Source of the DNA: Ancylostoma caninum
Lineage: Eukaryota > Nematoda > Chromadorea > Rhabditida > Ancylostomatidae
NCBI GenBank assembly: GCA_037903475.1
Contig: JBAJFG010000087.1
Location: 62,001 to 126,000, forward strand
DNA: 64,000 nt
Direction of reading: 5' to 3'
The notes beneath the pieces are model-generated. The model saw only the letters and a program-made list of their open reading frames with translations. It made no database searches and was not told where the DNA came from. Shown here in pieces: positions 11,534-21,772 of this stretch (within the stretch, counting starts at the first letter, position 1; each line of letters starts with the position of its first letter). Made by a program: the position numbers and the translations under genes.

Positions 11534-13850
11534 TACCTGTGGAAGCCGGCGCACCCTTATCACACCGCTGGACCCGACTCCAGGCGTTTCCCCACTTTCG
11601 GACGCCGGCGCACCCTTATCACACCGTTGAACCCGACTCCAGGCGTTTCCCTACTTTCAGACGCCGGCGCACCCTTATCACACCGCTGGACCCGACTCCA
11701 GGCGTTTCCCCACTTTTCGACGCCGGCGCACCCTTATCACACCGTTGGACCCGACTCCAGGCGTTTCCCCACTTTCGGACGCCGGCGCACCCTTATCACA
11801 CCGTTGGACCCGACTCCAGGCGTTTTCCCCACTTTCGGACGCCGGCGCACCCTTATCACACCGTTGGACCCGACTCCAGGCGTTTCCCCACTTTCGGACG
11901 CCGGCGCACCCTTATCACACCGTTGGACCCGACTCCAGGCGTTTCCCCACTTTCGGACGCCGGCGCACCCTTATCACACCGTTGAACCCGACTCCAGGCG
12001 TTTCCCCACTTCAGACGCCGGCGCACCCTTATCACACCGTTGGACCCGACTCCAGGCGTTTCCCCAATTTCCGACGCCGGCGCACCCTTATCACACCGTT
12101 GGACCCGACTCCAGGCGTTTCCCCACTTTCGGACGCCGGCGCACCCTTATCACACCGTTGGACCCGACTCCAGGCGTTTCCCCACTTTCGGACGCCGGCG
12201 CACCCTTATCACACCGTTGAACCCGACTCCAGGCGTTTCCCGTTTCGACGCCGGCGCACCCTTATCACACCGTTGGACCCGACTCCAGGCGTTTCCCCAC
12301 TTTCGGACGCCGGCGCACCCTTGCCACACCGTTGGACCCGACTCCAGGCGTTTTCCTACTTTCGGACGCCGGCGCACCCTTATTACGCCGTTGGACCCAA
12401 CTCCACGCGTTTCGCCACTTTTAGACGCCGGCGCGCCCTTATCACACCGTTGGACCCGACTTCACGCGTTTTCCTACTTTCAGATGCCGGTGCACCCTTA
12501 TCACGCCGTTGGACCCGACTTAACGCTTTTCCCCGCTTTGGGACACCGACGCCCCCTCATCAAGCCGTTGGACCCGACTCCAGGCGTTTCCCCACTTTCG
12601 GACGCCGGCGCACCCTTACCACACCGTTGGACCCGACTCCAGGCGTTTCCCCACTTTCGGACGCCGGCGCACCCCTGCATCACACCGTAGGACCCGACTC
12701 CAGGCGTTTCCCCGCTTTTGGACGCCGACGCACCCTCATCACACCGTTGGACCCGACTCCAGGCGTTCCCCCACTTTTGGACGTCGGCGCACCCTTACCA
12801 CACCGTTGGACCGGACTCCCGGCGTTTCCCCACTGTTGGACGCCGGCGCACCCTTATCACACCGTTAGACATGACTCCAGGCGTTTCCCCACTTTCGGAC
12901 GCCGGCGCACCCTTATCACACCGTTAGACATGACTCCAGGCGTTTCCCCACTTTTGGACGCCGGCGCACCCTTATCACACCGTTGGACCCGACTCCAGGC
13001 GTTCCCCCACTTTTGGACGTCGGCGCACCCTTACCACACCGTTGGACCGGACTCCCGGCGTTTCCCCACTGTTGGACGCCGGCGCACCCTTATCACACCG
13101 TTAGACATGACTCCAGGCGTTTCCCCACTTTCGGACGCCGGCGCACCCTTATCACACCGTTAGACATGACTCCAGGCGTTTCCCCACTTTTGGACGCCGG
13201 CGCACCCTTATCACACCGTTGGACCCGACTGGGGCGTTTCCTCACTTTTGGACGCCGGCGCACCCTTATCACACCGTTGGACCCGACTCCGGCGTTTCCC
13301 CACTTTTGACGCCGGCGCACCCTTATCACACCGTTGGACCCGACTCCAGGCGTTTCCCCACTTTTGAACGCCGGCGCACCCTTATCACACCGTTGGACCC
13401 GACTCCAGGCGTTTCCTCACTTTTCGGACGCCGGCGCACCCTTATCACACCGTTGGACCCGACTCCGGGCGTTTCCCCACTTTTGGACGCCGGCGCACTC
13501 CTTATCACACCGTTGGACCCGACTCCAGGCGTTTCCCCACTTTCGGACGCCGGCGCACCCTTATCACACCGTTGGACCCGATTCCAGGCATTTCCCCACT
13601 TTCGGACGCCGCCGCACCGTTATCACACCGTTGTACCCGACTCCAGGCGTTTCCTCATTTTTGGATGGCGGCGCAACCTTATCACACCGTTGACCCAACT
13701 CCAGGCGATTCCCCACTTTCGGACGAAGGCGCACCCTTATCACACTGTTGGACCCGACTCTAGGCGTTTCCCCACTTTTGGACGCCGGCGCACCTTTATC
13801 CCACCGTTGGACCCAACTCTAGGCGTTTCCCCACTTTGGACGCCGGCGCA
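11534..13850 (+). repeat. 59-bp minisatellite, about 39 tandem copies
   Basis: The unit starts GGACGCCGGCGCACCCTTAT, continues CACACCGTTGGACCCGACTC and ends CAGGCGTTTCCCCACTTTC. Most copies differ by a few bases; those near 12360-12560 and after 13600 are more diverged. Because 59 is not a multiple of three and the unit has no stop in any forward frame, long open frames (up to about 470 codons) run through the array. They look like a by-product of the repeat, not a gene. Confidence 0.95.
12749..13220 (+). repeat. Higher-order repeat: four 59-bp units duplicated in tandem
   Basis: Variant-marked units recur with a period of 236 bp (4 x 59). The variant GGACCGGACTCCCGGCG occurs at 12808 and again at 13044, and the pair of GTTAGACATGACTCC units follows in the same order both times. 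Confidence 0.85.
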
Positions 13851-13983
13851 CTCCTACAGCAACAGTGGACCCGGTGTAGAACATTTTCTTCACTCTAGGC
13901 CACGCCCTCGAATTTCGTTTCACACACACTGACACACACACGTGACAGACAGACTAAGCCCGTTATTATAAGTCATGATAATA

Positions 13984-14045
13984 CAGTATATAATACATAA
14001 TATATAATATATAATATATAATATATAATATATAATATATAATAT
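13984..14045. repeat. TA-rich microsatellite
   Basis: Repeated ATATAAT units flank the right edge of the minisatellite insert. Confidence 0.85.
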
Positions 14046-14057
14046 ACGTATATAATA

Positions 14058-14378
14058 CAGTTGTATACAATACTGCAATAGATCATAGGGAGTGATGGCA
14101 TGGTGAGTTCCTTCGGTGGGCTCAACGGCCACGAGCGTCGGACGTCCTGCGGATGGTAGTGATGGTCTGGCGAATGCCGTCTGCGCGGTTGGTCCGTCTT
14201 GCTCCAGCTTCGTCCCTCGGCCATTTGAATGGTTGCGCGATCATCGATTTGTCCTGAATGCATCAAGCTATCAAAACATTCCTCGATCGGCATGCAACTT
14301 AGAGTTTCTTTGGATTCTCTCACTCTCTCATGGCAGGCTTGGGATGTGAGCAAGGTTCTTGAACTGAGATCACTTACA
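14058..14378 (-). repeat. 3' LTR, first part
   Basis: This matches the first ~320 bases of the 5' LTR, from TGTAAGTGAT onward. It is cut off at 14057 by the AT-rich edge of the minisatellite-bearing insert. Confidence 0.85.
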
Positions 14379-14390
14379 CCTCCCCTCTTT
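14379..14390 (-). promoter_or_regulatory. Polypurine tract
   Basis: The minus strand reads AAAGAGGGGAGG directly before the TGTAAGTGAT start of the 3' LTR. A 12-purine run in this exact position is what plus-strand priming requires, and it fixes the element's orientation and 3' boundary. Confidence 0.85.
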
Positions 14391-14579
14391 ACCCAAAAAA
14401 GGCGCAAGCGACTTTTTGAAAGATTTTGTTGCGTCAGCAGCCCCCCTTCCACACCTCACAAATTAAGTAGTCAGGATGTAAAGATGAAAGAATGTTACTC
14501 ATTGATAGCCGAACAGAGGTTGGACGTCGGCGTCGAGGATCACTGCCATTCGGTCGAGAGCGCAGTTGATCACTCTCCT

Positions 14580-16665
14580 TCACTGTGGAAGGCGGGCCAA
14601 CGAGGGTCGGTGTCCTAGTACCATCTGGCCATGACGACATCGCGTCAATGCGATGTTCATTCGGAGCGGTGCGTCCAGGAACTCGGAGACGTCCGGGTCG
14701 GAATCGGTATTGGTGGTGAGAAGAATGACCACGTCACGCTCGCCTCCTTGCACCGAATCTACGGTGGAGATGTCGATGCCGGTTTCCTTCGCGAAGTCTT
14801 CCAAGTATCGATGTTGCTCTTTATAAAAGGTAATGAGTGCGATACTTGAGGAGTCTACGCCTCGTTGCAGCATACCCCGTACCACTGCCTGGCCTACCGA
14901 AGCTTCCGCCGGGTTGTAGTGGGAATGACCGGCCGATTTCACTGAGGTGCCCTTGACGTCCACGAATACGAAAGGCACTGCCGGGTTCGGGAAACGAACG
15001 ACACCAGTCAGTAGTTGACGGTCCGCTGCCCTGATCCCGTTCATCAGGGTTTCCTAGTAGGGAAACGTGTTTGGCACTCTCACGGAGTTGGCGAGTCTGG
15101 AACACCTCGCATACGGTTCCAGCTGACGCACATCTCCGATGTAGATGTGGCGAGCCCCTTCGAGACGGCTAGCTATGGCCATGAATACCGCTTCTGGTAT
15201 CTGCGAAGCTTCGTCTCCAATCAAGAGGTCGAAGGTGCTGACGTACCCCTTGAAGATGCCACTCTTGTCGGTGGTGTTGAGGAGAGACGGGATGGTAATG
15301 CAGATGATGCGAGGCGCCGCGAGCTCGATAATCTCTTCCAGGGTCTCGCATACGTCCTGCTCGGCCATCACGAAGTTGTCCTTCTCCTGCTCGGTCAACT
15401 CCATGTAGTTCCCTCGCTTGTACTGTTCATATGTGGTCCGACCTGTGGTGAAGCGGTCGCAGACCCGTCGTTCAGACGTAGACAGGCGGTCCGCGGACCT
15501 CGAACCAAGGCTCTTCAGGACCTTGTGCCTGTCGACGGCGGTGGTTGCAATGTCATCGAAAGCTATTGTCTCAGCGATGAATCTGACCACTCCGACGTGG
15601 CTGAACTCGTCCAGAGATAGGATGGTCTCGGTAAACTGGGCGACGGCTGTGTTTGTCGATGCCGTTACCACGACACGTTGTCTTCGGCTGGCGTGCCGGA
15701 CAGCGATGTAGGCGCCCACGACGGTCTTTTCGGTGCCGAAGGCCGCCTGGATTCCAGTGATTGGATATCGGGCGTTTCCTAGTGCCAGGGCCTGTTGCTG
15801 GTCGTTAGTGACGGCGATGAGTCGTCATCGACAGCTGCCTTCCCCAACTTTACGCACAAGTCCAAAAAAAATTGCTGCCGATCTCACGCCCGACTTCGTC
15901 GATGTCGTCGATAATGGAATCGTGAGATTTGGCGGTTGCAGCCACCGTGACGCGCAATTCTCGTGTTTCTGTGAGGTGACTGACCTCTTCGACCTCGCCT
16001 CTGGAGAACTCCCAACTGCCCATCACCCAGATTCCAACTGAGCGATGTACTGTCCAACCGGAGGGAGATGACATTTCCTGCAGCGTGAAGCAGAGGCGCA
16101 CGGGATAGGCGGTCGTGGATGGGATAGTTGCGGGCGTTCGGCGGTCGTCATCCATATTCGTGACCGCAGGTAGGGCCGCACATGCCATGCTGAAGGTCTT
16201 GCTCATCCGGCGGAGGGCTTTGGGGTTGTCGTTCGCGAAGTTGTCGAACTGCCTGAGGCGATCGTTCATCCAGGCGGTGTCTTCGGGCCTAATCTTCATC
16301 ATTTCCATTGGTAGGATGCCCTCATCGGGGTGGGCAGGGAAGAAGTGGCGGACCAGCTCGCACAAGCTGTCTTGAGCTTCAATGGAGATCGGCGGCTCGG
16401 AAAAGCGCACTGCCATGGAGATATACTGACGACATCGGGCTCGTAGGAGTTCATCCTCGTGAACATCTGGCCACTGGAATCGGCAGAGAGACCTAGTGAT
16501 GGTGACAACGTCGGGAGCTCCTTCCAGGGCCATTCGGAAGCTATTGACTTGTTCACCTTCTCGGGTAACCGATAGTACCAGTCCTAGGTTGATTTCGGAC
16601 CATACGGGAGGGGTAACAAAGGCGAAGTTGCCGGCTCGAAAGAAGAAGTCGTTGTTAGTTTCCAT
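14580..16665 (-). pseudogene. UPF1-like superfamily 1 helicase inside the LTR element
   Basis: SF1 helicases of this type unwind RNA or DNA using ATP. An N-terminal ~270-residue region (16665-15850) precedes the motor. Motor motifs in order: Walker A at 15737-15723 as GIQAAFGTEKT (normally GTGKT, so the second Gly is Glu); the DEAS box at 15215-15201; GDVRQLEP near 15100; VDSVQGGERDVVILL; and MNIALTRCRHGQMVLG near 14610. These match AAA_11 and AAA_12 domains. Defects: a frame change at the eight-A run 15864-15871, a stop just after it, and an in-frame TAG at 15054-15056. The helicase lies on the same strand as gag and between the primer-binding site and polypurine tract, so it is part of the element. 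With the altered P-loop it is probably inactive here. Confidence 0.8.
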
Positions 16666-16697
16666 GGCCGCCGTGCGGGGATGCGCGCTCTTTCCAA

Positions 16698-17939
16698 TCA
16701 GAGCTCAGGCCTGTCAATCGCCGTTATGGTTGGGATAACGGCATATACCCACACGAAGTCTTTGACGGAAATGAGGGTTCGATCATACCCATACGTGTTG
16801 TTCTCGACGTTGAAAGAGAACCGGTCCAGGAGGATGCAGTTTAGTTCAAGTCGATCCGGCTGGAAGACGAAGAAATCCTTGGTCTCGAGTACGAAGTTGT
16901 TGGGATTGATGGGAGCGATTTGATACGGAACCATGCGTTTCCTTTGGCGAAGTATCATCAGTACCGTTCTGAAGGCGAACATGTCGTGTTTGTAAAGCTT
17001 GAATAGTTGGGGTAGAAGAGCAGAGGTTGGATTGATTGAACGATCTGTTGTGGCTTCCGCGAAGAGCTGCTCAACTGTCTGAGCCTTATTAACTGCTTGC
17101 TCAAATGTAACAGGCCCATCGAGCTTAACGTAATATCTAATATCGGGCCGTAAGCGCGCAACAAATTCTTCCAGTACGCGCTCTTTTTGCATGATCTTGG
17201 CCAGAAGTTGCGGCACGTACCAGATTGAGTAGCCTGTTGGCAAATATGGTGGCTGATTCATCTCAATTTCTTGACGACAGCTGAACAAAAGTTGGCGAGC
17301 CATATTACGTTGCTGCGGGCCCTCGAAATAATTCTTGAGGTGCTATGCGGTCGATATCTTTGCGTTCGTCCAGGGAAAGTTCTTCAATTTTTCGCGAACA
17401 ACGCCATCCAATATCCTGCCAAAAAGTTTGCTTTTTGCTCAGAAGTAGGTACGACGGTGCGCATGCGTAATATGTCTTCTAGTCCAGATCGAAAATTGCA
17501 GGCCTTCACCGTCTCCAGAAAATGGTGCGATTCTTGGAGAATGCCCTCCTTCGGGGCTGCACAAAGCAACAGTTGGAATGGAGTTTATACGAGAATCAAC
17601 GGCTTCAAAAGTATTGTTCAGACCTTGCAAGAGTGCGGTATTACTGTCGTTAAATTTTTGCACTAGCTGGGAAGTGGTACAGTGTGTGTCGTACCACACG
17701 TTGGTAAGTGCTTCAGATGCAGCGTCTGTTAAGTGCTTGGCATCAAGACCATGGACGACAGAAGAATCGTCCAAGTCCGTAAGGGCTGACGTAAGAGGCG
17801 CTATCATCTTAGAGGGGTTGGGGGCTTCGGTTGGAGTGTCCTCTACGGGAACATGAGAAGCGGATGCAGCTGTAGAATGGCTGCCTGCGACCGAAGCTTC
17901 AGCGGAATGAGCGCGAGAACGAGTGACTGGTGGACCCAT
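16698..17939 (-). pseudogene. gag: Ty3/gypsy-like Gag, frameshifted
   Basis: Gag forms the retrotransposon particle. The likely start is the ATG at 17939-17937 (MGPPVTRSRAHS), preceded by an in-frame extension that looks like leader sequence. A Ser/Thr/Ala-rich N-terminus is followed by APFSGDGEGLQFSIW, the usual entry to a retrotransposon capsid. After frame changes near 17440-17500 and 17300-17360 comes the conserved capsid segment KERVLEEFVARLRPDIRYYV then FEQAVNKAQTVEQL. The reading frame therefore needs at least two corrections. Residues after about 16950, including NNFVLETKDFFVFQPDRLEL, do not look like Gag and no CCHC knuckle follows. They may be the start of the helicase polypeptide. 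No protease motif was seen. Confidence 0.75.
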
Positions 17940-18139
17940 GACAAAAGAAGAAAGGAAGACTGTGCCATTCCTCCATCCACGGGGGAGAAGCCGTATAAAT
18001 ACTAGGCAGCGACGGAGTATAACCAAAAATAAATGAAGATATCTGAAGAGATGTTTTGGGAATACAGAAAAGCTGCTTTGTAATGAGAAAAATGGAGGGG
18101 AGGTGATTAACATGTCAAGAACGGGACTCATCAGACTGT

Positions 18140-18992
18140 ACGATCAAGGCTTGGGAGAAGCTGATCGTGCGCATGTTGATATTTGCTGGTCTGATGCGAA
18201 TTGCTGATAAAAGGACGACTGTTCTGCGCATGAGAAAATGTAATTGCAAATGAATAATGTGAAAGAGAGGAGATCATGATCATTCTAACCGTGAAAAAAT
18301 TTATTGCATGCATTTAGTGCGCTGAATCCCATATCGCTTGTTCAACACAACTATCGCGATGTTAGCAAGGAAACCGGACGGCGCGTATACCCAAGTATTG
18401 TCTTGCTACTAATGTGGACCACATATATCAACCATATTTATGCATATTAACGTTATACCGAAGAGAAAAACTCGAGAAAACCACGTAAAAATAATTCTTT
18501 TCCGTTTCACGACCCCGGGGTGATTCATTTCTACTGCGCCCTTAACTTCATTCATTCAAACTCTCAGAGGATCCTCAAAAGATCAACACAAAGAAAAAAA
18601 TGTTCGCGAACATGCTCCGTCGAAAGAGTGGGCGTCGCGTAGCGGCGCCAGACAGAGGGACGCTAAGATGAGAGTGAAGAGGCATCCGAGAAGCAGAAAA
18701 GATTCAAACAGGAAGGAAATGATTCAAGGAGCAAAATTTTGGTGTAAAATGGGAATTTTTTAGCTAACGAAAGCCTAGTGAGGGAGAACTACCCAAATGG
18801 TGGGGTATTCTAGATGAATTACCTACAGTAGGGTGGGTAAAAGGAATTTGTCTGCCTCTTTCCAAAAATAATTCAATGTTCCTATCGTAAGCAATGCATG
18901 ATTGGCCAGATCTGCATATGCTCAGCCAAAAGAGGGAAAGATCGGGACCTAATGAGCTTTTTAGGAAAAAAAGGAGGTACTTACCCCGCTCG
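18140..18992 (-). other. Untranslated leader of the gag-helicase element
   Basis: Between the primer-binding site and gag there is about 850 bp without a recognised coding segment. It probably represents the retroelement's leader and packaging region. Confidence 0.5.
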
Positions 18993-19000
18993 CTGCTACC
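18993..19000 (-). promoter_or_regulatory. Primer-binding site, initiator methionine tRNA type
   Basis: Immediately inside the 5' LTR the minus strand reads GGTAGCAG. This is complementary to the CTGCTACC(A) 3' end shared by eukaryotic initiator tRNA-Met. The base expected to pair with the terminal A is lost or mutated. Confidence 0.65.
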
Positions 19001-19406
19001 CGTAAACGAGGACGGTGATGCAAATATATTAGACCCAGCGTTCACTAACAGTTTATTCTTATGACAGCAATACATAGCGTATATAATACAGTTGTATACA
19101 ATACGGCAATACATCATAGGGAGTGATGGCGTGGTGAGTTCCTTCGGTGGGCTCAACGACCCCGAGCGTCGGACGTCCTGCGGATGGTAGTGATGGTCTG
19201 GCGAATGCCGTCTGCGCGGTTGGTCCGTCTTGCTCCAGCTTCGTCCCTCGGCCTTTTGAATGGTTGCGCGATCATCGATTTGAATGCATCAAGCTATCAA
19301 AACATTCCTCGATCGGCATGCAACTTAGAGTTTCTTTGGACTCTCTCACTCTCTCTCATTGCAGGCTTGGGATGTGAGCGAGGTTCTTGAACTGAAATCA
19401 CTTACA
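19001..19406 (-). repeat. 5' LTR of the gag-helicase element
   Basis: 406 bp. On the minus strand it starts TGTAAGTGAT and ends CCTCGTTTACG. The paired LTR ends TTTACA, so the terminal CA appears mutated to CG here. It matches the two halves of the 3' LTR (14058-14378 and 10942-11029) almost base for base, with small indels. Confidence 0.85.
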
Positions 19407-20900
19407 GTTTTCTGCCAGCTTTAGAGCGAGCGACTAGAGATGCACGGTCTATGCCTTGATTGGAGACAATCATGCAAGCACTTTTTGAGAGATTCACGTA
19501 AATATCATGGAGTTGCCACGAAATAAGAGATTCTCTAGTGACGTTTTTAAAGTTTCAACAAATTGACAACATTTTCACCAAATTTCAACAATTTTTATCT
19601 GCATCCGAGTAAGTACCGTATACTTTGATATCGTCAGCATGAGCAACTACTCTAATCCTATTGCTCACAGCTAAGACAGACGAGAGCTCGTCAGAGTAAA
19701 TGATATAAAGAAGTGGAGAGAGGACCCCACCTTGTGGAACTCCGCTGGTTGCACGAAACGTAGATTAGATAGCAGCATCAAATCGCACAGAAAAGTTCTT
19801 TCAGACAGGTATGATGTAATCTATTTGAGAATCGTATTTCGGATTCCGACTTCGTGAAGTTTTTGAACTAGTTTGGAGATGTTAAAACGATCAAAAGCTT
19901 TGAAAGATCGAAGAAAATGACATTCGTGCATACTCTCTGGGAAACAGCTTTTTTTCCAGTAGTATTCACAAACAAGCAGTCGTAAGGTTATTGATGAACC
20001 TTCCAAAAAGCAGTACCGCTCAGCCGGCACGTTATATGACACTGCCAACTAATTTGTCCTCGCAAAAATGCAAAGTAGAGAATGAATGGCAGAACCCGAA
20101 CGCTTCCAGTTATGCCACCATTTCATTTTCACTGTGCCATGCCCCGAACGGTCCGGATTGTGGCCATTCATTCCCAACTTGCATTTTTACGCGGACAAAT
20201 TAGTTGGTAGCATCATATATGCTCTAGCACGCAGTAATCAAGCAGCTCTTTTCTGATAACATTTTCGGCAATTTTACAAACAACAGGGTTTATGAGTATT
20301 GGGCGGAAAACATTCAATCGAGAAGCAATACCTTCATTTGGAATATGAATAACAATACCGTGTTCCCAAACTCCGGGAAATTTGCCAATTCTCAGTGAAA
20401 GACTGCTTATCATCGAGATTGGTAGTGAAAAGTGCTCTGCACAACGTTTAAGAACAATCTGAGTATGCCATCACTAGCACGAAAAGTTGAGGGTTTAAGC
20501 TTTCTCAGCAAAGGCAAAAGCTCATGTGGAGAAATCACGAGGGTGTAGAACATGAGAAATGAGTGTTCTCATTAAAGCGGGAAATCTGTTCATAACTGCT
20601 CACATGGAAGATGTGGCAATATGAGATGCAAAACTCTTAGCTTTTTCTTCGTCTGTCCCATACCTCAAACCGTTTTCGTCAACGAACGTTCGTGATGCAT
20701 TCCGTGCTTTCAAGAGTGGGCAAATAGTGAGCAAGGACTTATTTGTGCCTTTTTGCCTCTGTGAGCCTGCAACTTTTCTTACGTGTGTATCAATTTGGAT
20801 AGACACCTTTGTGTACTCTCCAGAATTATATGGATCGTCTAGGAGCGAAAAAGTCTGTTGCGATGCTTGAAAAAGCTGATAATATGTCACGGATAACCAC
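19407..20900 (-). pseudogene. LINE (CR1/Jockey-type) reverse transcriptase, broken
   Basis: On the minus strand, reading from 20900 down, sequence like ARNASRTFVDENGLRYGTDE is followed by the RT finger segment (LSLRIGKFPGVWEHGIVI, 20413-20213), SFKAFDRFNISKLVQKLHEVGI (19900-19850), and then SGVPQGGVLSPLLYIIYSDE with the catalytic box as HADD near 19650 instead of the common Y/FADD. Frames change several times and a MITE is inserted at 20041-20210. The LTR element begins immediately at 19406, and a matching C-terminal LINE piece resumes at 10941. Confidence 0.8.
20041..20210. mobile_element. MITE with ~48-bp inverted repeats inserted in the LINE
   Basis: The left arm begins CTGCCAACTAATTTGTCC and the right arm in reverse begins CTACCAACTAATTTGTCC. 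Similarity extends about 48 bases through AAAAATGCAA and GAATGAATGGC. It is about 170 bp and interrupts the RT reading frame, so it postdates the LINE. Confidence 0.7.
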
Positions 20901-21330
20901 TCATAGCCACTTCTTTAGTTTTATAGGGATGAAACGTGAGAAAAGTGAATGCAACGTGAAGGCAAAGCCATGGTATACCACATCCTTGAGGCGTCGTCAA
21001 GAAATGCCCACCAATCGATATTGCTAAGTGTTAATGGTAATAGTGTATTATTCCTGCCTCCCTTGTCCATCTTTGGAGAAAAGAAATCTTAACACATGAC
21101 TAGAAGATCTTCAGCTCTTAACGGTGTGTTTTTTTAAGCGCATTTATAGTTAAGGAGCAATGGAAGACGAGGTTCTCAAAGTGGTGGATCTTGACGACCG
21201 CTATAAACTTCAAAGTCTTTACTCCTCCAAGAATAAAGGAGCTTCTTTGGCATGCATGCACTCGATCGTTCTAGCTTATTCGTAGAACAGAGCATAACTA
21301 GTAAGCAACGACTGTATTTTCAATTTGAGA
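20901..21330. other. Spacer, nothing recognised
   Basis: No gene or clear repeat was identified between the LINE and the next repeat fragment. Confidence 0.35.
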
Positions 21331-21339
21331 GACTTATAC

Positions 21340-21772
21340 CGTCGCTGGATCAGTGCTTTCTCACAAGGAAACAACTCCTGAAGATCCACAACCGCCATTC
21401 AAAATCGATCTCGTGGGGTTGTTCTGAAAGGACATCATAGCCATACTTGCGATATGCATTCTCGTCCGGCTTCATCAGGATAAGGTCATATCCCGCCGTC
21501 TGAGTCTCGGACGACTGCCAATATCTGTCCGTTAGCATCCCCGTATTACTGGTCTCCTAGACGCCACCTCGTCCAACAAGAGCAATAACGGAGGGAGGCG
21601 TCTCTAGCTTTCATGTTGAATCCGATTCTGCACAACCCTTACATCAGGAAGCCTTCCCAGTTGTAGCTTGAGGAGTTCTTCTGGTAGTTCTCTGCCGTTG
21701 TTATGTTGATGAGAGGAGCGTTGAAGATGCGTATTGAGAGGTTTGAAAAAGGAACAATAACACAATTTATAC
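21340..21772 (-). repeat. Fragment of the long unrecognised repeat family
   Basis: This matches the 35.15-35.73 kb and 47.39-47.96 kb copies in the same orientation. The minus strand reads TAGYDLILMKPDENAYRKYG and further coding-like sequence that is similar in the other copies, so the family probably derives from a gene or element read on the minus strand. It ends TATACTAG, where the minisatellite carrier begins. Confidence 0.6.

Larger units (their letters stand above)
11030..14057. mobile_element. Minisatellite-bearing insert in the 3' LTR
   Basis: About 3 kb interrupts the LTR. The 12-mer ACGTATATAATA occurs on both sides (11018-11029 and 14046-14057), consistent with a target duplication, although the TA-rich context also permits slippage. 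The insert begins ACCAGTCTGGCCGTCCGG, resembling the segments preceding the arrays at 21.9 and 23.9 kb, runs through about 500 bp of unrecognised sequence, and then carries the 59-bp array. No transposase or helicase was seen. Confidence 0.55.
10942..19406 (-). mobile_element. LTR retrotransposon carrying gag and an SF1 helicase, without pol
   Basis: Transcriptional order runs from high to low coordinates. The 5' LTR (19406-19001) begins TGTAAGTGAT on the minus strand. It is followed by a primer-binding site matching the 3' end of initiator-Met tRNA, a Ty3-like gag (17939 down to ~16950), a UPF1-like SF1 helicase (16665 to 14580), and a polypurine tract (14390-14379) that directly abuts the 3' LTR (14378-10942). 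The 3' LTR is interrupted by a 3-kb insert at 11030-14045. The LTRs are about 406 bp and closely similar along their length. No reverse transcriptase, RNase H, integrase or protease motif was found in the interior, so the element would need pol supplied in trans. Gag and helicase each carry frameshifts or stops, so this copy is probably dead. No matching target-site duplication was found. Confidence 0.75.

Noticed and set aside
11745..13163. A 472-codon plus-strand open frame
   Set aside because: It lies wholly within the 59-bp minisatellite, and equal frames exist in the other phases; it results from a stop-free repeat unit.
11534..13850. Possible CRISPR-like array
   Set aside because: There are no unique spacers; the repeats are directly contiguous in a eukaryotic genome.
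15015..15620. A 201-codon plus-strand open frame
   Set aside because: It is antisense to the helicase, whose motor motifs are clear on the minus strand.
14580..16665. Helicase as evidence for a Helitron
   Set aside because: The motifs are UPF1-like, not Pif1-like; no Rep/HUH motif was seen; and the segment is bounded by LTRs, primer-binding site and polypurine tract.
19821..20048. Independent small gene
   Set aside because: It is part of the minus-strand LINE RT (AFD motif region) next to the MITE.
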